This document shows positions 14,473 through 21,844 of a DNA stretch of 21,881 nucleotides, one piece after another (position 1 is the first letter of the stretch; every line of letters begins with the position of its first letter). The position numbers and the translations under genes are program-made. Origin of the DNA: a bacterium (lineage in GTDB: Bacteria; UBA9089; UBA9088; JAGUXG01); the NCBI GenBank assembly GCA_030018505.1, contig JASEHO010000010.1, positions 1-21,881 on the forward strand, given 5' to 3'. A model generated the notes under the pieces. That model saw only the letters and a list, made by a program, of their open reading frames with translations, was not told the origin of the DNA and did not search any database.

Positions 14473-14618
14473 GTTATGGACATTGCCGGCCATTTGCAAA
14501 AATATTCTGAGCCAGGAGAGATACGGATAGGCGAGGAAACTTATAAAAAGCTACAAGACAAAACCAATTTCAAAGAGAGTAAATCCATTGATGGAGTCAG
14601 AACTTATCTTTATCAAAA
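14473..14618 (+). repeat. Long direct repeat, copy 1
   Basis: These 146 bp recur at 15385-15530 with nine differences (about 94% identity) and no gaps. The two copies flank the vapB-like gene, a hairpin element and the vapC remnant, so recombination between them would delete about 0.9 kb. Confidence 0.9.
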
Positions 14619-14625
14619 TTTGTGA
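14476..14625 (+). pseudogene. C-terminal fragment of a class III nucleotidyl cyclase-like gene, copy 1
   Basis: The 49-residue reading MDIAGHLQKYSEPGEIRIGE onwards, ending in YLYQNL, matches the pattern VNxAARLQxxAxPGEIxISEETY found near the end of adenylate/guanylate cyclase catalytic domains. The catalytic residues lie upstream in real cyclases and are missing here. It starts just after the inverted repeat behind the GHKL gene. It is almost certainly a relic. Confidence 0.5.
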
Positions 14626-14632
14626 AAATTTG

Positions 14633-14651
14633 CGCAATCTAAAGGATTGCG
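14633..14651 (+). promoter_or_regulatory. Hairpin upstream of the vapB-like gene
   Basis: CGCAATC and GATTGCG form a perfect 7-bp stem with a 5-base loop, 32 bases before the ATG at 14684. It could be an operator for an autoregulating antitoxin or a weak terminator; no T-run follows. Confidence 0.35.
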
Positions 14652-14683
14652 GATTTAGCTTAATCTTATTGGAGGAATAAAAA

Positions 14684-14917
14684 ATGACGAAAACATTACA
14701 TGCAGTCTTTGATGGTAAAGTGCTACGACCCGAAGAGACAGTAGATTTAGAACCCGACACCTCCTATATTGTAACCGTCAACAAGAAGGATTCGTTAGAA
14801 AGCCAGAATCTGTGGAGTGTTCTTAGTGACCTTGCTGGAAAGGTTGAAGGCCCATCAGATTGGTCAGAAGAACATGATCATTACCTGTATGGTACGCCTA
14901 AGCAAAAACAAGGATAA
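14684..14917 (+). CDS. VapB-like antitoxin (DUF104/AF2212 type)
   Basis: This 77-aa protein starts MTKTLHAVFDGKVLRPEE, the beta-rich pattern of DUF104 antitoxins (usually M-x-K-x-hydrophobic-x-AVaEnGvL-PLE). It ends in an acidic, aromatic tail with SDWSEEHDHYLYG, which antitoxins of this type use to bind their PIN-domain toxin. GGAGG eight bases upstream fixes the ATG. The expected vapC should start within a few bases of the stop. Instead there is a hairpin element and then only the C-terminal part of a PIN domain (15058-15201). The antitoxin is therefore intact but without a functional partner here. Confidence 0.7.
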   Translation: MTKTLHAVFDGKVLRPEETVDLEPDTSYIVTVNKKDSLESQNLWSVLSDLAGKVEGPSDWSEEHDHYLYGTPKQKQG

Positions 14918-14935
14918 CTGTTAGCTAAGTGAAGT

Positions 14936-15041
14936 GTAAGATAAGGAGAAGTGGAGAAAAGGGAGAATTGGGGAAGAATTTTAAGCCTTCTCTTAATTCT
15001 TTTTCTCCGGTTCTCCACCTTCTCCCTTTCTCCTTGCTTAC
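14936..15041. repeat. Purine/pyrimidine-rich fold-back element inside the vapBC locus
   Basis: GTAAGATAAGGAGAA at the left pairs imperfectly with TTTCTCCTTGCTTAC at the right, and the interior continues as GGAGAA-rich against TTCTCC-rich arms. The composition and the ACACATTTT motif next to it resemble the interior of the MITE at 3378-3582. I found no target duplication. It sits where the N-terminal two-thirds of vapC should be. Confidence 0.55.
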
Positions 15042-15057
15042 ACATTTTCATAATTAG

Positions 15058-15201
15058 AATTGCTGGAAAGATAAGGAATGGGGATTGACTGACTGTATTT
15101 CATTTATTGTCATGGAAGACTACGGTTTAACTGAAGCGTTAACAACAGATGAACATTTTCAACAGGCAGGTTTTCGAGTAATGTTGTTAGAAGAAACTTA
15201 A
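15058..15201 (+). pseudogene. C-terminal remnant of a VapC-type PIN-domain toxin
   Basis: The frame reads KDKEWGLTDCISFIVMEDYG and then LTEALTTDEHFQQAGFRVMLL before a stop. This is the conserved end of PIN-domain toxins: the pattern (S/L)TDCxSFVVM, then ALTxDxHFxQAGF, including late acidic active-site positions. A stop at 15055 closes the frame upstream and no N-terminal PIN motifs are present. The fragment is the expected partner of the VapB-like gene at 14684. The following bases, 15202-15318, hold nothing that I recognise. Confidence 0.75.
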
Positions 15202-15318
15202 GAAAATAAAAGATAAAACTAATGGCAAAGAATTTCCTCCTAATATTCACTCGTTAATTATATTCTGGGGACACAATATTTAATTTTCAACAATAGATTA
15301 GAAAAGCAATCATAGTGA

Positions 15319-15543
15319 GGATGGAATAATACTGGTGTTTGTCTTGTAGATGAGGCCCGAGTGAAAGGAAAGTTGGTAAGTGAAGTTATGGACATTGCCG
15401 GACATTTGCAAAAATATTCTGAGCCAGGAGAGATACGGATAGGCGAGGAAACCTATAAAAAGTTGAAGGACAAAACCAATTTCAAAGAGAGTAAATCCAT
15501 TGATGGAGTCAAAACCTATCTTTATCAGAAGAAATCTTCTTGA
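15319..15543 (+). pseudogene. C-terminal fragment of a class III nucleotidyl cyclase-like gene, copy 2
   Basis: This copy keeps more of the domain than copy 1. It reads NNTGVCLVDEARVKGKLVSE before the shared MDIAGHLQKYSEPGEIRIGE block, matching the GINTGxxLVG...VxGxxVNxAARL stretch of cyclase domains. An in-frame stop at 15316 closes it upstream. A GTG at 15361 could start a 60-residue peptide, but no Shine-Dalgarno supports it. The second long direct-repeat copy is 15385-15530. Confidence 0.5.
15385..15530 (+). repeat. Long direct repeat, copy 2
   Basis: This is the partner of 14473-14618, offset by 912 bp, with nine differences in 146 bp. Confidence 0.9.
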
Positions 15544-15630
15544 TATATCTATAGTGTTTTATGAGATGCTGATACAGGCTGGGATTGACGAGGCTGCTTT
15601 TTAAGGAGATTTTAGGTAAAGGATGAGAAG

Positions 15631-15951
15631 ATGAAAACAAAAAGACTTACCGACAAGGAAATAATGAAGGCATTAAGAGAACATAGTGATATTTTAAGGA
15701 AGTATAAAATTAAAAAGATGGGGTTATTTGGCTCTTATGTCAGGGGAGAGCAGAAAAAGGATAGCGACATAGATTTTCTTGTTGAGTTTGAAAAACCGGA
15801 TTTTGATAATTTTATGGATTTAGCGTTTTATCTTGAAGATTTATTGGGTAAAAGAGTAGAACTTATAACCAATGGTAGTTTGAGCCCCTACATCCAACCT
15901 TATATTGAAAAAGAGGTCAAATGGTATGAAGCAGAACCTGCCTTTTCTTAG
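15631..15951 (+). CDS. mntA: MntA-type minimal nucleotidyltransferase antitoxin
   Basis: This 106-aa protein has the minimal nucleotidyltransferase signature G34-S35-x2-R38-G39 followed by D46-I-D48 (GSYVRGEQKKDSDIDF). In characterised HepT/MntA pairs the MNT protein neutralises the HEPN toxin by adding AMP groups to a tyrosine beside its active site. The next gene is such a HEPN protein and overlaps this one by 26 bp (15926-15951), a typical arrangement for co-translated pairs. Length and motif order are ordinary. The start follows AAGGATGAGAAG, a moderate ribosome binding site. Confidence 0.88.
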   Translation: MKTKRLTDKEIMKALREHSDILRKYKIKKMGLFGSYVRGEQKKDSDIDFLVEFEKPDFDNFMDLAFYLEDLLGKRVELITNGSLSPYIQPYIEKEVKWYEAEPAFS

Positions 15952-16321
15952 GCATATTCTTGACGAGGCAAATTTTCTCTTGAGGGAAACCAAAGGGTTT
16001 GGTTTTAAAGATTTTATTTCTAACGAATTATTAAAGAGAGGATGCACCAGGAGCATTGAAATCATTGGTGAGGCAGTCAAAAATTTATCCAGCGAACTTA
16101 AGGAAGAGCACAAAGATATTGACTGGAAAAAGATTGCCGGGATGCGGGATAAGATTATCCATTATTATTTCGGTGTAAACTGGAATATTGTATGGGCTGT
16201 TATCCAGGACAGAATTCCTGAACTTAAACAGAAAATAGAAACAATCCTTAGGGAAATGGAAGGTAATAAGAAAGAGACGAGAAAGAATTTTATAAGGGAA
16301 GGACAAGAAGATAAAGATTGA
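15926..16321 (+). CDS. hepT: HepT-type HEPN ribonuclease toxin (DUF86)
   Basis: This 131-aa all-helical protein belongs to the DUF86/HepT group. The HEPN ribonuclease motif R-x4-H-x-Y is complete: R74, H79, Y81 (MRDKIIHYYFGVN). The earlier helix has the usual TRSIEIIGEAVKNLS segment. Y80 or Y81 would be the modified tyrosine, by analogy with studied pairs. I prefer ATG 15926 to the upstream TTG at 15905, because residues from MKQNLPFL match the usual N-terminus. The C-terminal 20 or so residues are very basic and extend beyond the usual end. Confidence 0.88.
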   Translation: MKQNLPFLRHILDEANFLLRETKGFGFKDFISNELLKRGCTRSIEIIGEAVKNLSSELKEEHKDIDWKKIAGMRDKIIHYYFGVNWNIVWAVIQDRIPELKQKIETILREMEGNKKETRKNFIREGQEDKD

Positions 16322-16391
16322 CAATGTAGAGCCGTTAGAGATTTCTAAGATTACGAATTTGATTGAAGAGATTCATAAAAGAATCTGCTAA
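16296..16391 (+). other. Second copy of the NVEPLE mini-reading frame
   Basis: The frame IKIDNVEPLEISKITNLI, ending in EEIHKRIC and a stop, parallels the mini-ORF at 12597-12680 (NVEPLE shared; about 80% base identity over 54 bp). It has no ATG and overlaps the hepT 3' end in another frame, so it may not be translated. It lies 24 bp before the Type III mod gene. Confidence 0.4.
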
Positions 16392-16415
16392 TCTTGGAAA
16401 AGGCAAATAAGATAA

Positions 16416-18044
16416 ATGGCAACACTAAGTTTTAAGGGAAAAACATTTGTTCAAAATCATCACCTATCGGTGAAGTATCATCAACTTGTTCCTAAAAAAG
16501 ATAAAAGTTTGACGGATAAAATTAGTCTTAACGATAATCTCATACTTCACGGCGATAATCTCAAGGCATTAAAAGCCCTTCTGCCTACTTATGCCGGCAA
16601 GGTAAAATGTATCTATATCGACCCACCTTATAATACCGGAAATGAAAGATGGGTCTATAACGATAATGTAAATTCCCCAATGATGCAGGAATGGCTTGGA
16701 AAAATTGTTGATAGAGAAGACTTAACCCGCCACGATAAATGGCTCTGTATGATGATGCCAAGATTGAAGTTGTTGAGGGAGTTGCTTGCTGATGATGGAG
16801 TGATTTTTGTAAGCATTGACGATAACGAAATTCATCATTTGAGGATGTTGATGGATGAGGTGTTTGGGGATGGGAATTTTGTTACCAATATTATTTGGCA
16901 AAAGAAAACAAGCCCACAAAATGATGCAAAATATTTTTCTGATAATCATGATTTTATAGTAGTCTATGCAAAGAGGAGAAAACGATCCAATAGTGATTTA
17001 GGTTTTTCGGTGAAATTACTGGAGCGTTTAGAAAGACATGATGCAAACTATACAAATCCTGATAATGACCCAAGAGGTCCTTGGATGAGAGGTGATTTTT
17101 CAGTTAAGACCTATTCAGAAGAATATGATTATGAAATGGTATTACCTTCAGGAAGAAAAGTAAAACCTCCACGGGGAAGATGTTGGATGACATCGCGAGA
17201 AAGATATAAGGAATTGATTAGAGACAATAGAATTTGGTTTGGAAAAGATGGAGATAGTATACCTGCTATAAAAAGATTTTTAAGTGAAGTTAAACAGGGA
17301 ATAACACCATTAACAATTTGGTTTTCTAGTGAGGTTGGCAGCAATAGTGAGGCAAGAAGGACATTAAAAGAAATTTTCTCAGAAGTTGATTTGCCATTTG
17401 AAAATCCTAAACCGGTGCCATTAGTCAATAGAATACTCAAGATTTCTACCGATAAAGACTCCATCATCCTCGACTCCTTTGCTGGCTCTGGCACTACCGC
17501 TCACGCTGTTTTGGACTTAAACAAAGAAGACGAAGGTAATCGCAAATTTATTTTGGTTGAGTGCGAAGATTATGCAGATAAGATTACTGCCGAAAGAGTA
17601 AGAAGGGTTATCAAAGGTGTTCCAAATACAAAGGATGAGAGATTAAAAGACGGATTGGGTGGCACATTTAGTTATTTTGAACTTGGTGAGCCGATTGAGA
17701 TGGAGAGCATTTTAGAAGGCGATAAGATACCCAGTTATCTTGAGCTTGCCCGCTATGTTTTTTATACTGCCACAGGTGAAGAGTTTGACCCGACAAAGGT
17801 TAATGAAGAAAAAAACTTTATCGGTGAATCAAAGGAATACGAAGTTTATCTATTTTACAAGCCAGATATTGAATATCTTAAATCCACTGCACTTACGCTT
17901 GATAGGGCAAAAGGTTTAGGTCATTACAAGGGCAAAAAGAGGTTGGTGTTTGCACCCAGCAAGTATCTTGATACCGAGTATCTTTTAGAATATCGGATTG
18001 ATTATTGCCAGTTGCCATTTGAGATTTATAAATTGAAGGAGTGA
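16416..18044 (+). CDS. mod: Type III restriction-modification methyltransferase (Mod)
   Basis: This 542-aa adenine-N6 methyltransferase of the beta class has the catalytic motif IV IDPPYNTG at 68-75 and the SAM-binding motif I DSFAGSGTTAHAV starting at 353, the order expected for Mod subunits. The roughly 200 variable residues between them should be the target-recognition domain. The start shows the common Mod opening, FKGKTFVQNHHLSVKYHQL. It modifies one strand of an asymmetric site and supplies specificity to the Res subunit at 19102. The length is slightly short of many Mod proteins, but all catalytic motifs are present. The ribosome binding site is weak (AAGG, distant). Confidence 0.92.
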   Translation: MATLSFKGKTFVQNHHLSVKYHQLVPKKDKSLTDKISLNDNLILHGDNLKALKALLPTYAGKVKCIYIDPPYNTGNERWVYNDNVNSPMMQEWLGKIVDREDLTRHDKWLCMMMPRLKLLRELLADDGVIFVSIDDNEIHHLRMLMDEVFGDGNFVTNIIWQKKTSPQNDAKYFSDNHDFIVVYAKRRKRSNSDLGFSVKLLERLERHDANYTNPDNDPRGPWMRGDFSVKTYSEEYDYEMVLPSGRKVKPPRGRCWMTSRERYKELIRDNRIWFGKDGDSIPAIKRFLSEVKQGITPLTIWFSSEVGSNSEARRTLKEIFSEVDLPFENPKPVPLVNRILKISTDKDSIILDSFAGSGTTAHAVLDLNKEDEGNRKFILVECEDYADKITAERVRRVIKGVPNTKDERLKDGLGGTFSYFELGEPIEMESILEGDKIPSYLELARYVFYTATGEEFDPTKVNEEKNFIGESKEYEVYLFYKPDIEYLKSTALTLDRAKGLGHYKGKKRLVFAPSKYLDTEYLLEYRIDYCQLPFEIYKLKE

Positions 18045-18046
18045 AT

Positions 18047-19099
18047 ATGAAAACCAGTCAAGCCCAGGATTATAAAAAATCGCTTTCTTTAATCATTAAG
18101 AGAGTTGAAGAAAGTAAGCATGAAGCAATAACCACGGTCAATAAACTTTTGATAGAACTCTATTGGTTTATTGGCGGGACAATTATAAATCTTCAGGAAA
18201 AAAGCAAATGGGGTGATGGAGTAGTTGAGAAATTATCCCAGGATTTAAGAATGAAATATCCAGAAATGAAAGGATTTTCTGTTCAAAATCTCTGGTATAT
18301 GAAGAAATTTTATTTGACTTATCGTGGTGCCTCAATTCTCCAGACACTGTCTGGAGAAATAAGTTGGTCAAATAATGTGTTAATTTTAGATAAAACAAAG
18401 TCTATTGAAGAGAAAGAATTTTATTTGAAGATGTGCATTAAAGAAAGATGGTCATATAGAGAACTCCAGCGTCAGGTTGATTCTGCTTATTTTGAAAGAT
18501 TTATGTTGTCTCAAAAGCCAGATAAATTGGTAAAAATAGAACAGGAGAAACTGGCTATTCCATTAGATGATATTTATCGCCATCTTAAAGATGAATATAT
18601 TTTAGAATTCTTAGACCTGTCAGAAACCTTCTCAGAAAAAGAGCTACGGAAGGCAATCCTTAATAATCTCAGAGATTTCTTCCTTGAATTTGGTAAAAAC
18701 TTATCTTTTGTTGGAGATGAATATCCATTGGTAGTAGATGGTGAAGAATTCCGGATTGATTTACTCTTTTTCCACAGGGAACTTAAATGCCTTATCGCAA
18801 TTGAACTTAAAATAGGTGAATTCAAACCTGAATATGTTGGTAAGATGCAGTTTTACCTTGCTGCCCTTGACGAGCAAATAAAATTGCCCCATGAGAATCC
18901 GTCTGTTGGCTTAATCCTCTGCCGTTCCAAGAAAGATAGTGTTGTCCGTTTGACTCTCAGTAAAATTCATGAACCAGTAAAGATTTCCATCTATCAGACT
19001 AAACTGCCAGATAAAAAACTTATCCAGCAGAGATTAGAAAGAATTAAACTGCCAGAAAAATTATTGTTCAACGATTCTATGTCATATGTAAGGTTATAA
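18047..19099 (+). CDS. DUF1016 / YhcG-type PD-(D/E)XK nuclease-family protein
   Basis: This 350-aa protein has the two-part layout of DUF1016 proteins. The N-terminal helical part has the LYWFIGGTI motif, the GFSVQNLWYMKKFY motif and an ERWSYRELQRQVDS block. The C-terminal nuclease-like domain has D238, E253-L-K255 (IDLLFF then AIELKIGEFKPEYVGKM). The gene sits exactly between mod and res, two bases from each, so it is part of the operon. ATG 18047 has AAGGAG at good spacing and is better than the overlapping GTG at 18041. Proteins of this family often occur in restriction and other mobile loci; the role is unproven. It might modulate or assist the Type III enzyme. Confidence 0.82.
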   Translation: MKTSQAQDYKKSLSLIIKRVEESKHEAITTVNKLLIELYWFIGGTIINLQEKSKWGDGVVEKLSQDLRMKYPEMKGFSVQNLWYMKKFYLTYRGASILQTLSGEISWSNNVLILDKTKSIEEKEFYLKMCIKERWSYRELQRQVDSAYFERFMLSQKPDKLVKIEQEKLAIPLDDIYRHLKDEYILEFLDLSETFSEKELRKAILNNLRDFFLEFGKNLSFVGDEYPLVVDGEEFRIDLLFFHRELKCLIAIELKIGEFKPEYVGKMQFYLAALDEQIKLPHENPSVGLILCRSKKDSVVRLTLSKIHEPVKISIYQTKLPDKKLIQQRLERIKLPEKLLFNDSMSYVRL

Positions 19100-19101
19100 T
19101 A

Positions 19102-21588
19102 ATGGAACTTAAAAAGTATCAGAAAAAGACATTAGAACAGGTTAAGCGTTATCTTGACTCCCTTGCCAAATTTAAGGTGAGTAATCCGAAATACTTTACT
19201 TTGGAAGCATGGGAAGAATCTGGGTTGATTTCATATAACCGAAAACAAAATGGACTGGGTGAGGAGTTGCCAAATTTCTACCTTAAAATTCCCACAGGTG
19301 GCGGCAAGACAATACTTGCCTGCCATACCATTGATTTGATAAATAGGATTTATTTCAAAAAACAAACCGGGATTGTCTTATGGATTGTGCCAACCACACA
19401 AATTTATAGACAGACACTTGCCAGCTTAAAAAACCGTGAACATCCTTATCGCCAGATATTAGATATTTCAAGTGCGGGTAGAACGGTTATCCTGGAAAAG
19501 ATGGATAGATTCACCAAATTAGATGTAGAAGAAAATCTGGTGGTAATGCTCTTGATGTTACAGTCAGGAAGCAGACAGAATAAAGAGGTTTTGAAGGTTT
19601 TTAAGGATAGCGGTGGATTTGGCGAATTTTTCCCATTGGAAGATGACATAGAGGGAAACTCAAAACTCTTAAAAGAATTCCCTAATTTAGACTACTTTGG
19701 AGATAAAGATAGTTTTTATGGGAGGGTTGTAAAAACATCTTTGGGAAATACCTTGAAAATCTTAAAGCCAATAATCATAATTGATGAAGGGCATAAGGCA
19801 TACAGCGAAATTGCTCAAAAGACAATCAGAGGATTTAATCCATCAATAATTGTGGAATTGTCAGCTACACCACCGCAAAATAGCAATATCCTGGTCAATA
19901 TTAGTGGTAAAGAGCTTAATCAGGAAGATATGATTAAACTTGATTTGCACATCACCAATAAAGCAAGCCTTGATTGGAAAGATGTAATGCTGGCGGCTGT
20001 TGAAAAGAGGAATTTTTTAGAACAAAAGGCTAAAGAATATGAGGCAAATACTGGTGAGTATATCAGGCCTATTTGCTTGATACAGGCAGAGCGAACAGGT
20101 AAAGAACAGAGAGGCTCAACATATATCCATGCAGAGGATGTCAAGGAATATCTGATTAAGCAATGTGGAATACCAGAAGAAGAGATAGCCATAAAAAGCA
20201 GTGAAAAGGACGATATTGAGGGAATTGACCTTTTGAATAAGGATTGTTCGATTTGCTACATTATTACCAAGCAGGCATTGCAAGAAGGCTGGGATTGTGC
20301 CTTTGCCTATCTTCTTGCTATCCTTACCAATCCGAGTTCTCAACTAAGTATTACTCAGTTGGTTGGAAGAATCTTAAGACAACCAAAGGCAAGAAAGACA
20401 AAGATAAAAGAACTTGATGAAAGCTATGTCTTTTGTTTTCGTCCAAAGGCAACCGAGCTTTTGGAAGGTGTAAAAAGAGGATTTGAAGAAGAAGGACTGG
20501 GCGATTTGGCAGGAAGGATTTCTGTAGATGAAGGAGATGCGGAAAGTGTAGCGGCAACAACAAAAAGGACTGTGGGTTATAGAGAAAGGTTTAAAAAGTT
20601 TGAAGGTAAGATTTATCTGCCAAAGTTTGTTATTCAAGAAATGGGAGGTTGGCGGGATGTTAGTTATGAGATGGATATTTTAAGTAGAATAGACTGGAAT
20701 GAGGTTAATCTTACTGCATTAAAAAATACTTCCCTGTCAGAATTACGCACCCAAGAACAAGAAATTATTGTTGAACTTAGTGAGAATACAAAAGAACTGA
20801 TTAAGGCGAAAGGAAGAGTTACCAAAGAAGAGAGATTGGAACTCAATAAGGTTTTTGTTACCAGGCAAATTTTGGATATTGTGCCAAATTCCTGGATAGC
20901 TTATGAGATAGGGAAAAAGGCAATAGGTATTTTTTTAGAAAGGTATGATAAAAAAACGGTTACAAATAATTTTGCCTCTATCATTGAAGAATTAAGAAAA
21001 TACCTTGAGAAGGAAAGGGATAGATTATCAGAGCAGATATTTAGAGAACTGATTGAGCAAAAGGTTTTATGGTTCTTTTTACTTTCGGATAGAGGCGGAT
21101 ACAAATTGCCGAGCAAAACAGAGATAAAAACTGGTGCTAAATCACTTGTCCGAGACGATAACACCCCTTTGCAACTAAGCCTATTTGATTCTGTGCCAGA
21201 GGAAGAATTTAACGACCTGGAAAAATCTGTGGCAATTTACCTTGATAAGCAAGAAAAACTCCTCTGGTGGTATAGGAACTTATCCAGACAGGATTACTAT
21301 GTTCAAGGCTGGAAGAAACATAGAATTTATCCCGATTTTATCCTTGCAGATACTGATGACAAAAAACAGGATGATTACAACAAGGTATATGTGGTGGAAA
21401 CAAAGGGGTTACATCTAAAAAATGAAGATACTGATTATAAGAAGAATGTCTTTGATTTCTGTAATAAATTGGGGCAACAGAAGGATTGGAGAGAATTGAA
21501 TTTAGACTTTGCCCAAAAGAAATTTGAATTTCAGGTAATTTTTGAAGATGAATGGGAGGCAAGAATCAATAAAATATTCGGGGTTTAA
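19102..21588 (+). CDS. res: Type III restriction enzyme Res subunit (SF2 helicase-nuclease)
   Basis: This 828-aa motor/nuclease subunit works with Mod to translocate along DNA and cut after meeting another complex. Walker A is PTGGGKT (64-70), motif II is DEGH (228-231), motif III is SATPP (254-258) and motif VI is QLVGRILRQP (419-428), preceded by QEGWDCAFA. Near the end a PD-(D/E)XK core is intact: P744-D745 (YPDFI) and E766-T-K768-G. Length is at the lower end for Res but no motif is missing. It starts two bases after the DUF1016 stop, so translation is probably coupled. Confidence 0.93.
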   Translation: MELKKYQKKTLEQVKRYLDSLAKFKVSNPKYFTLEAWEESGLISYNRKQNGLGEELPNFYLKIPTGGGKTILACHTIDLINRIYFKKQTGIVLWIVPTTQIYRQTLASLKNREHPYRQILDISSAGRTVILEKMDRFTKLDVEENLVVMLLMLQSGSRQNKEVLKVFKDSGGFGEFFPLEDDIEGNSKLLKEFPNLDYFGDKDSFYGRVVKTSLGNTLKILKPIIIIDEGHKAYSEIAQKTIRGFNPSIIVELSATPPQNSNILVNISGKELNQEDMIKLDLHITNKASLDWKDVMLAAVEKRNFLEQKAKEYEANTGEYIRPICLIQAERTGKEQRGSTYIHAEDVKEYLIKQCGIPEEEIAIKSSEKDDIEGIDLLNKDCSICYIITKQALQEGWDCAFAYLLAILTNPSSQLSITQLVGRILRQPKARKTKIKELDESYVFCFRPKATELLEGVKRGFEEEGLGDLAGRISVDEGDAESVAATTKRTVGYRERFKKFEGKIYLPKFVIQEMGGWRDVSYEMDILSRIDWNEVNLTALKNTSLSELRTQEQEIIVELSENTKELIKAKGRVTKEERLELNKVFVTRQILDIVPNSWIAYEIGKKAIGIFLERYDKKTVTNNFASIIEELRKYLEKERDRLSEQIFRELIEQKVLWFFLLSDRGGYKLPSKTEIKTGAKSLVRDDNTPLQLSLFDSVPEEEFNDLEKSVAIYLDKQEKLLWWYRNLSRQDYYVQGWKKHRIYPDFILADTDDKKQDDYNKVYVVETKGLHLKNEDTDYKKNVFDFCNKLGQQKDWRELNLDFAQKKFEFQVIFEDEWEARINKIFGV

Positions 21589-21640
21589 TGTAGTAGGCAC
21601 GGCACAGCATATAACATAGATTAAAAAGTGGAGGTTGAAA

Positions 21641-21844
21641 ATGCAATCATTAACTTGTCTTGTAAAGAAAGAGGAAGATCAGTATGCCTCTTTATGTGTA
21701 GAATTAGATATAGCTTCCTGTGGGAGTACTAAAAAGGAATCTGTCCAGGGGTTGAAAAATGCCATAGAGACATATCTTGAATGGAAAAATCGTGTTGTGA
21801 TTATTCCAAGAAAAATATTTGGAGGTATAAAAAATGTTGGTTAA
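21641..21844 (+). CDS. HicB-like antitoxin-type protein
   Basis: This 67-aa protein has the HicB/UPF0150 fold pattern: an N-terminal strand SLTCLVKKEEDQYASLCVEL, then the ASCGSTKKESVQGLKNAIETYL helix, then EWKN. GGAGG seven bases before ATG 21641 supports this start over TTG 21635. A HicA toxin, normally adjacent, is not seen: upstream is res, and downstream an unrelated frame begins. Some solitary HicB-like proteins occur, so a toxin-antitoxin function is not certain. Confidence 0.65.
   Translation: MQSLTCLVKKEEDQYASLCVELDIASCGSTKKESVQGLKNAIETYLEWKNRVVIIPRKIFGGIKNVG

Noticed and set aside
14936..15041. Fold-back element as a third complete MITE
   Set aside because: It has GTAAG/CTTAC ends, but the flanking eight bases (AGTGAAGT and ACATTTTC) do not match, so there is no target duplication.
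15236..15290. CTGGGGACACAATATTTAAT as the end of an insertion sequence or transposase relic
   Set aside because: The string resembles ends seen near small transposases, but there is no partner end, no duplication and no coding remnant.
15544..15630. Short frame ending YEMLIQAGIDEAAF before mntA
   Set aside because: It has no ribosome binding site and no recognisable family; it is too short to claim as a gene or relic.
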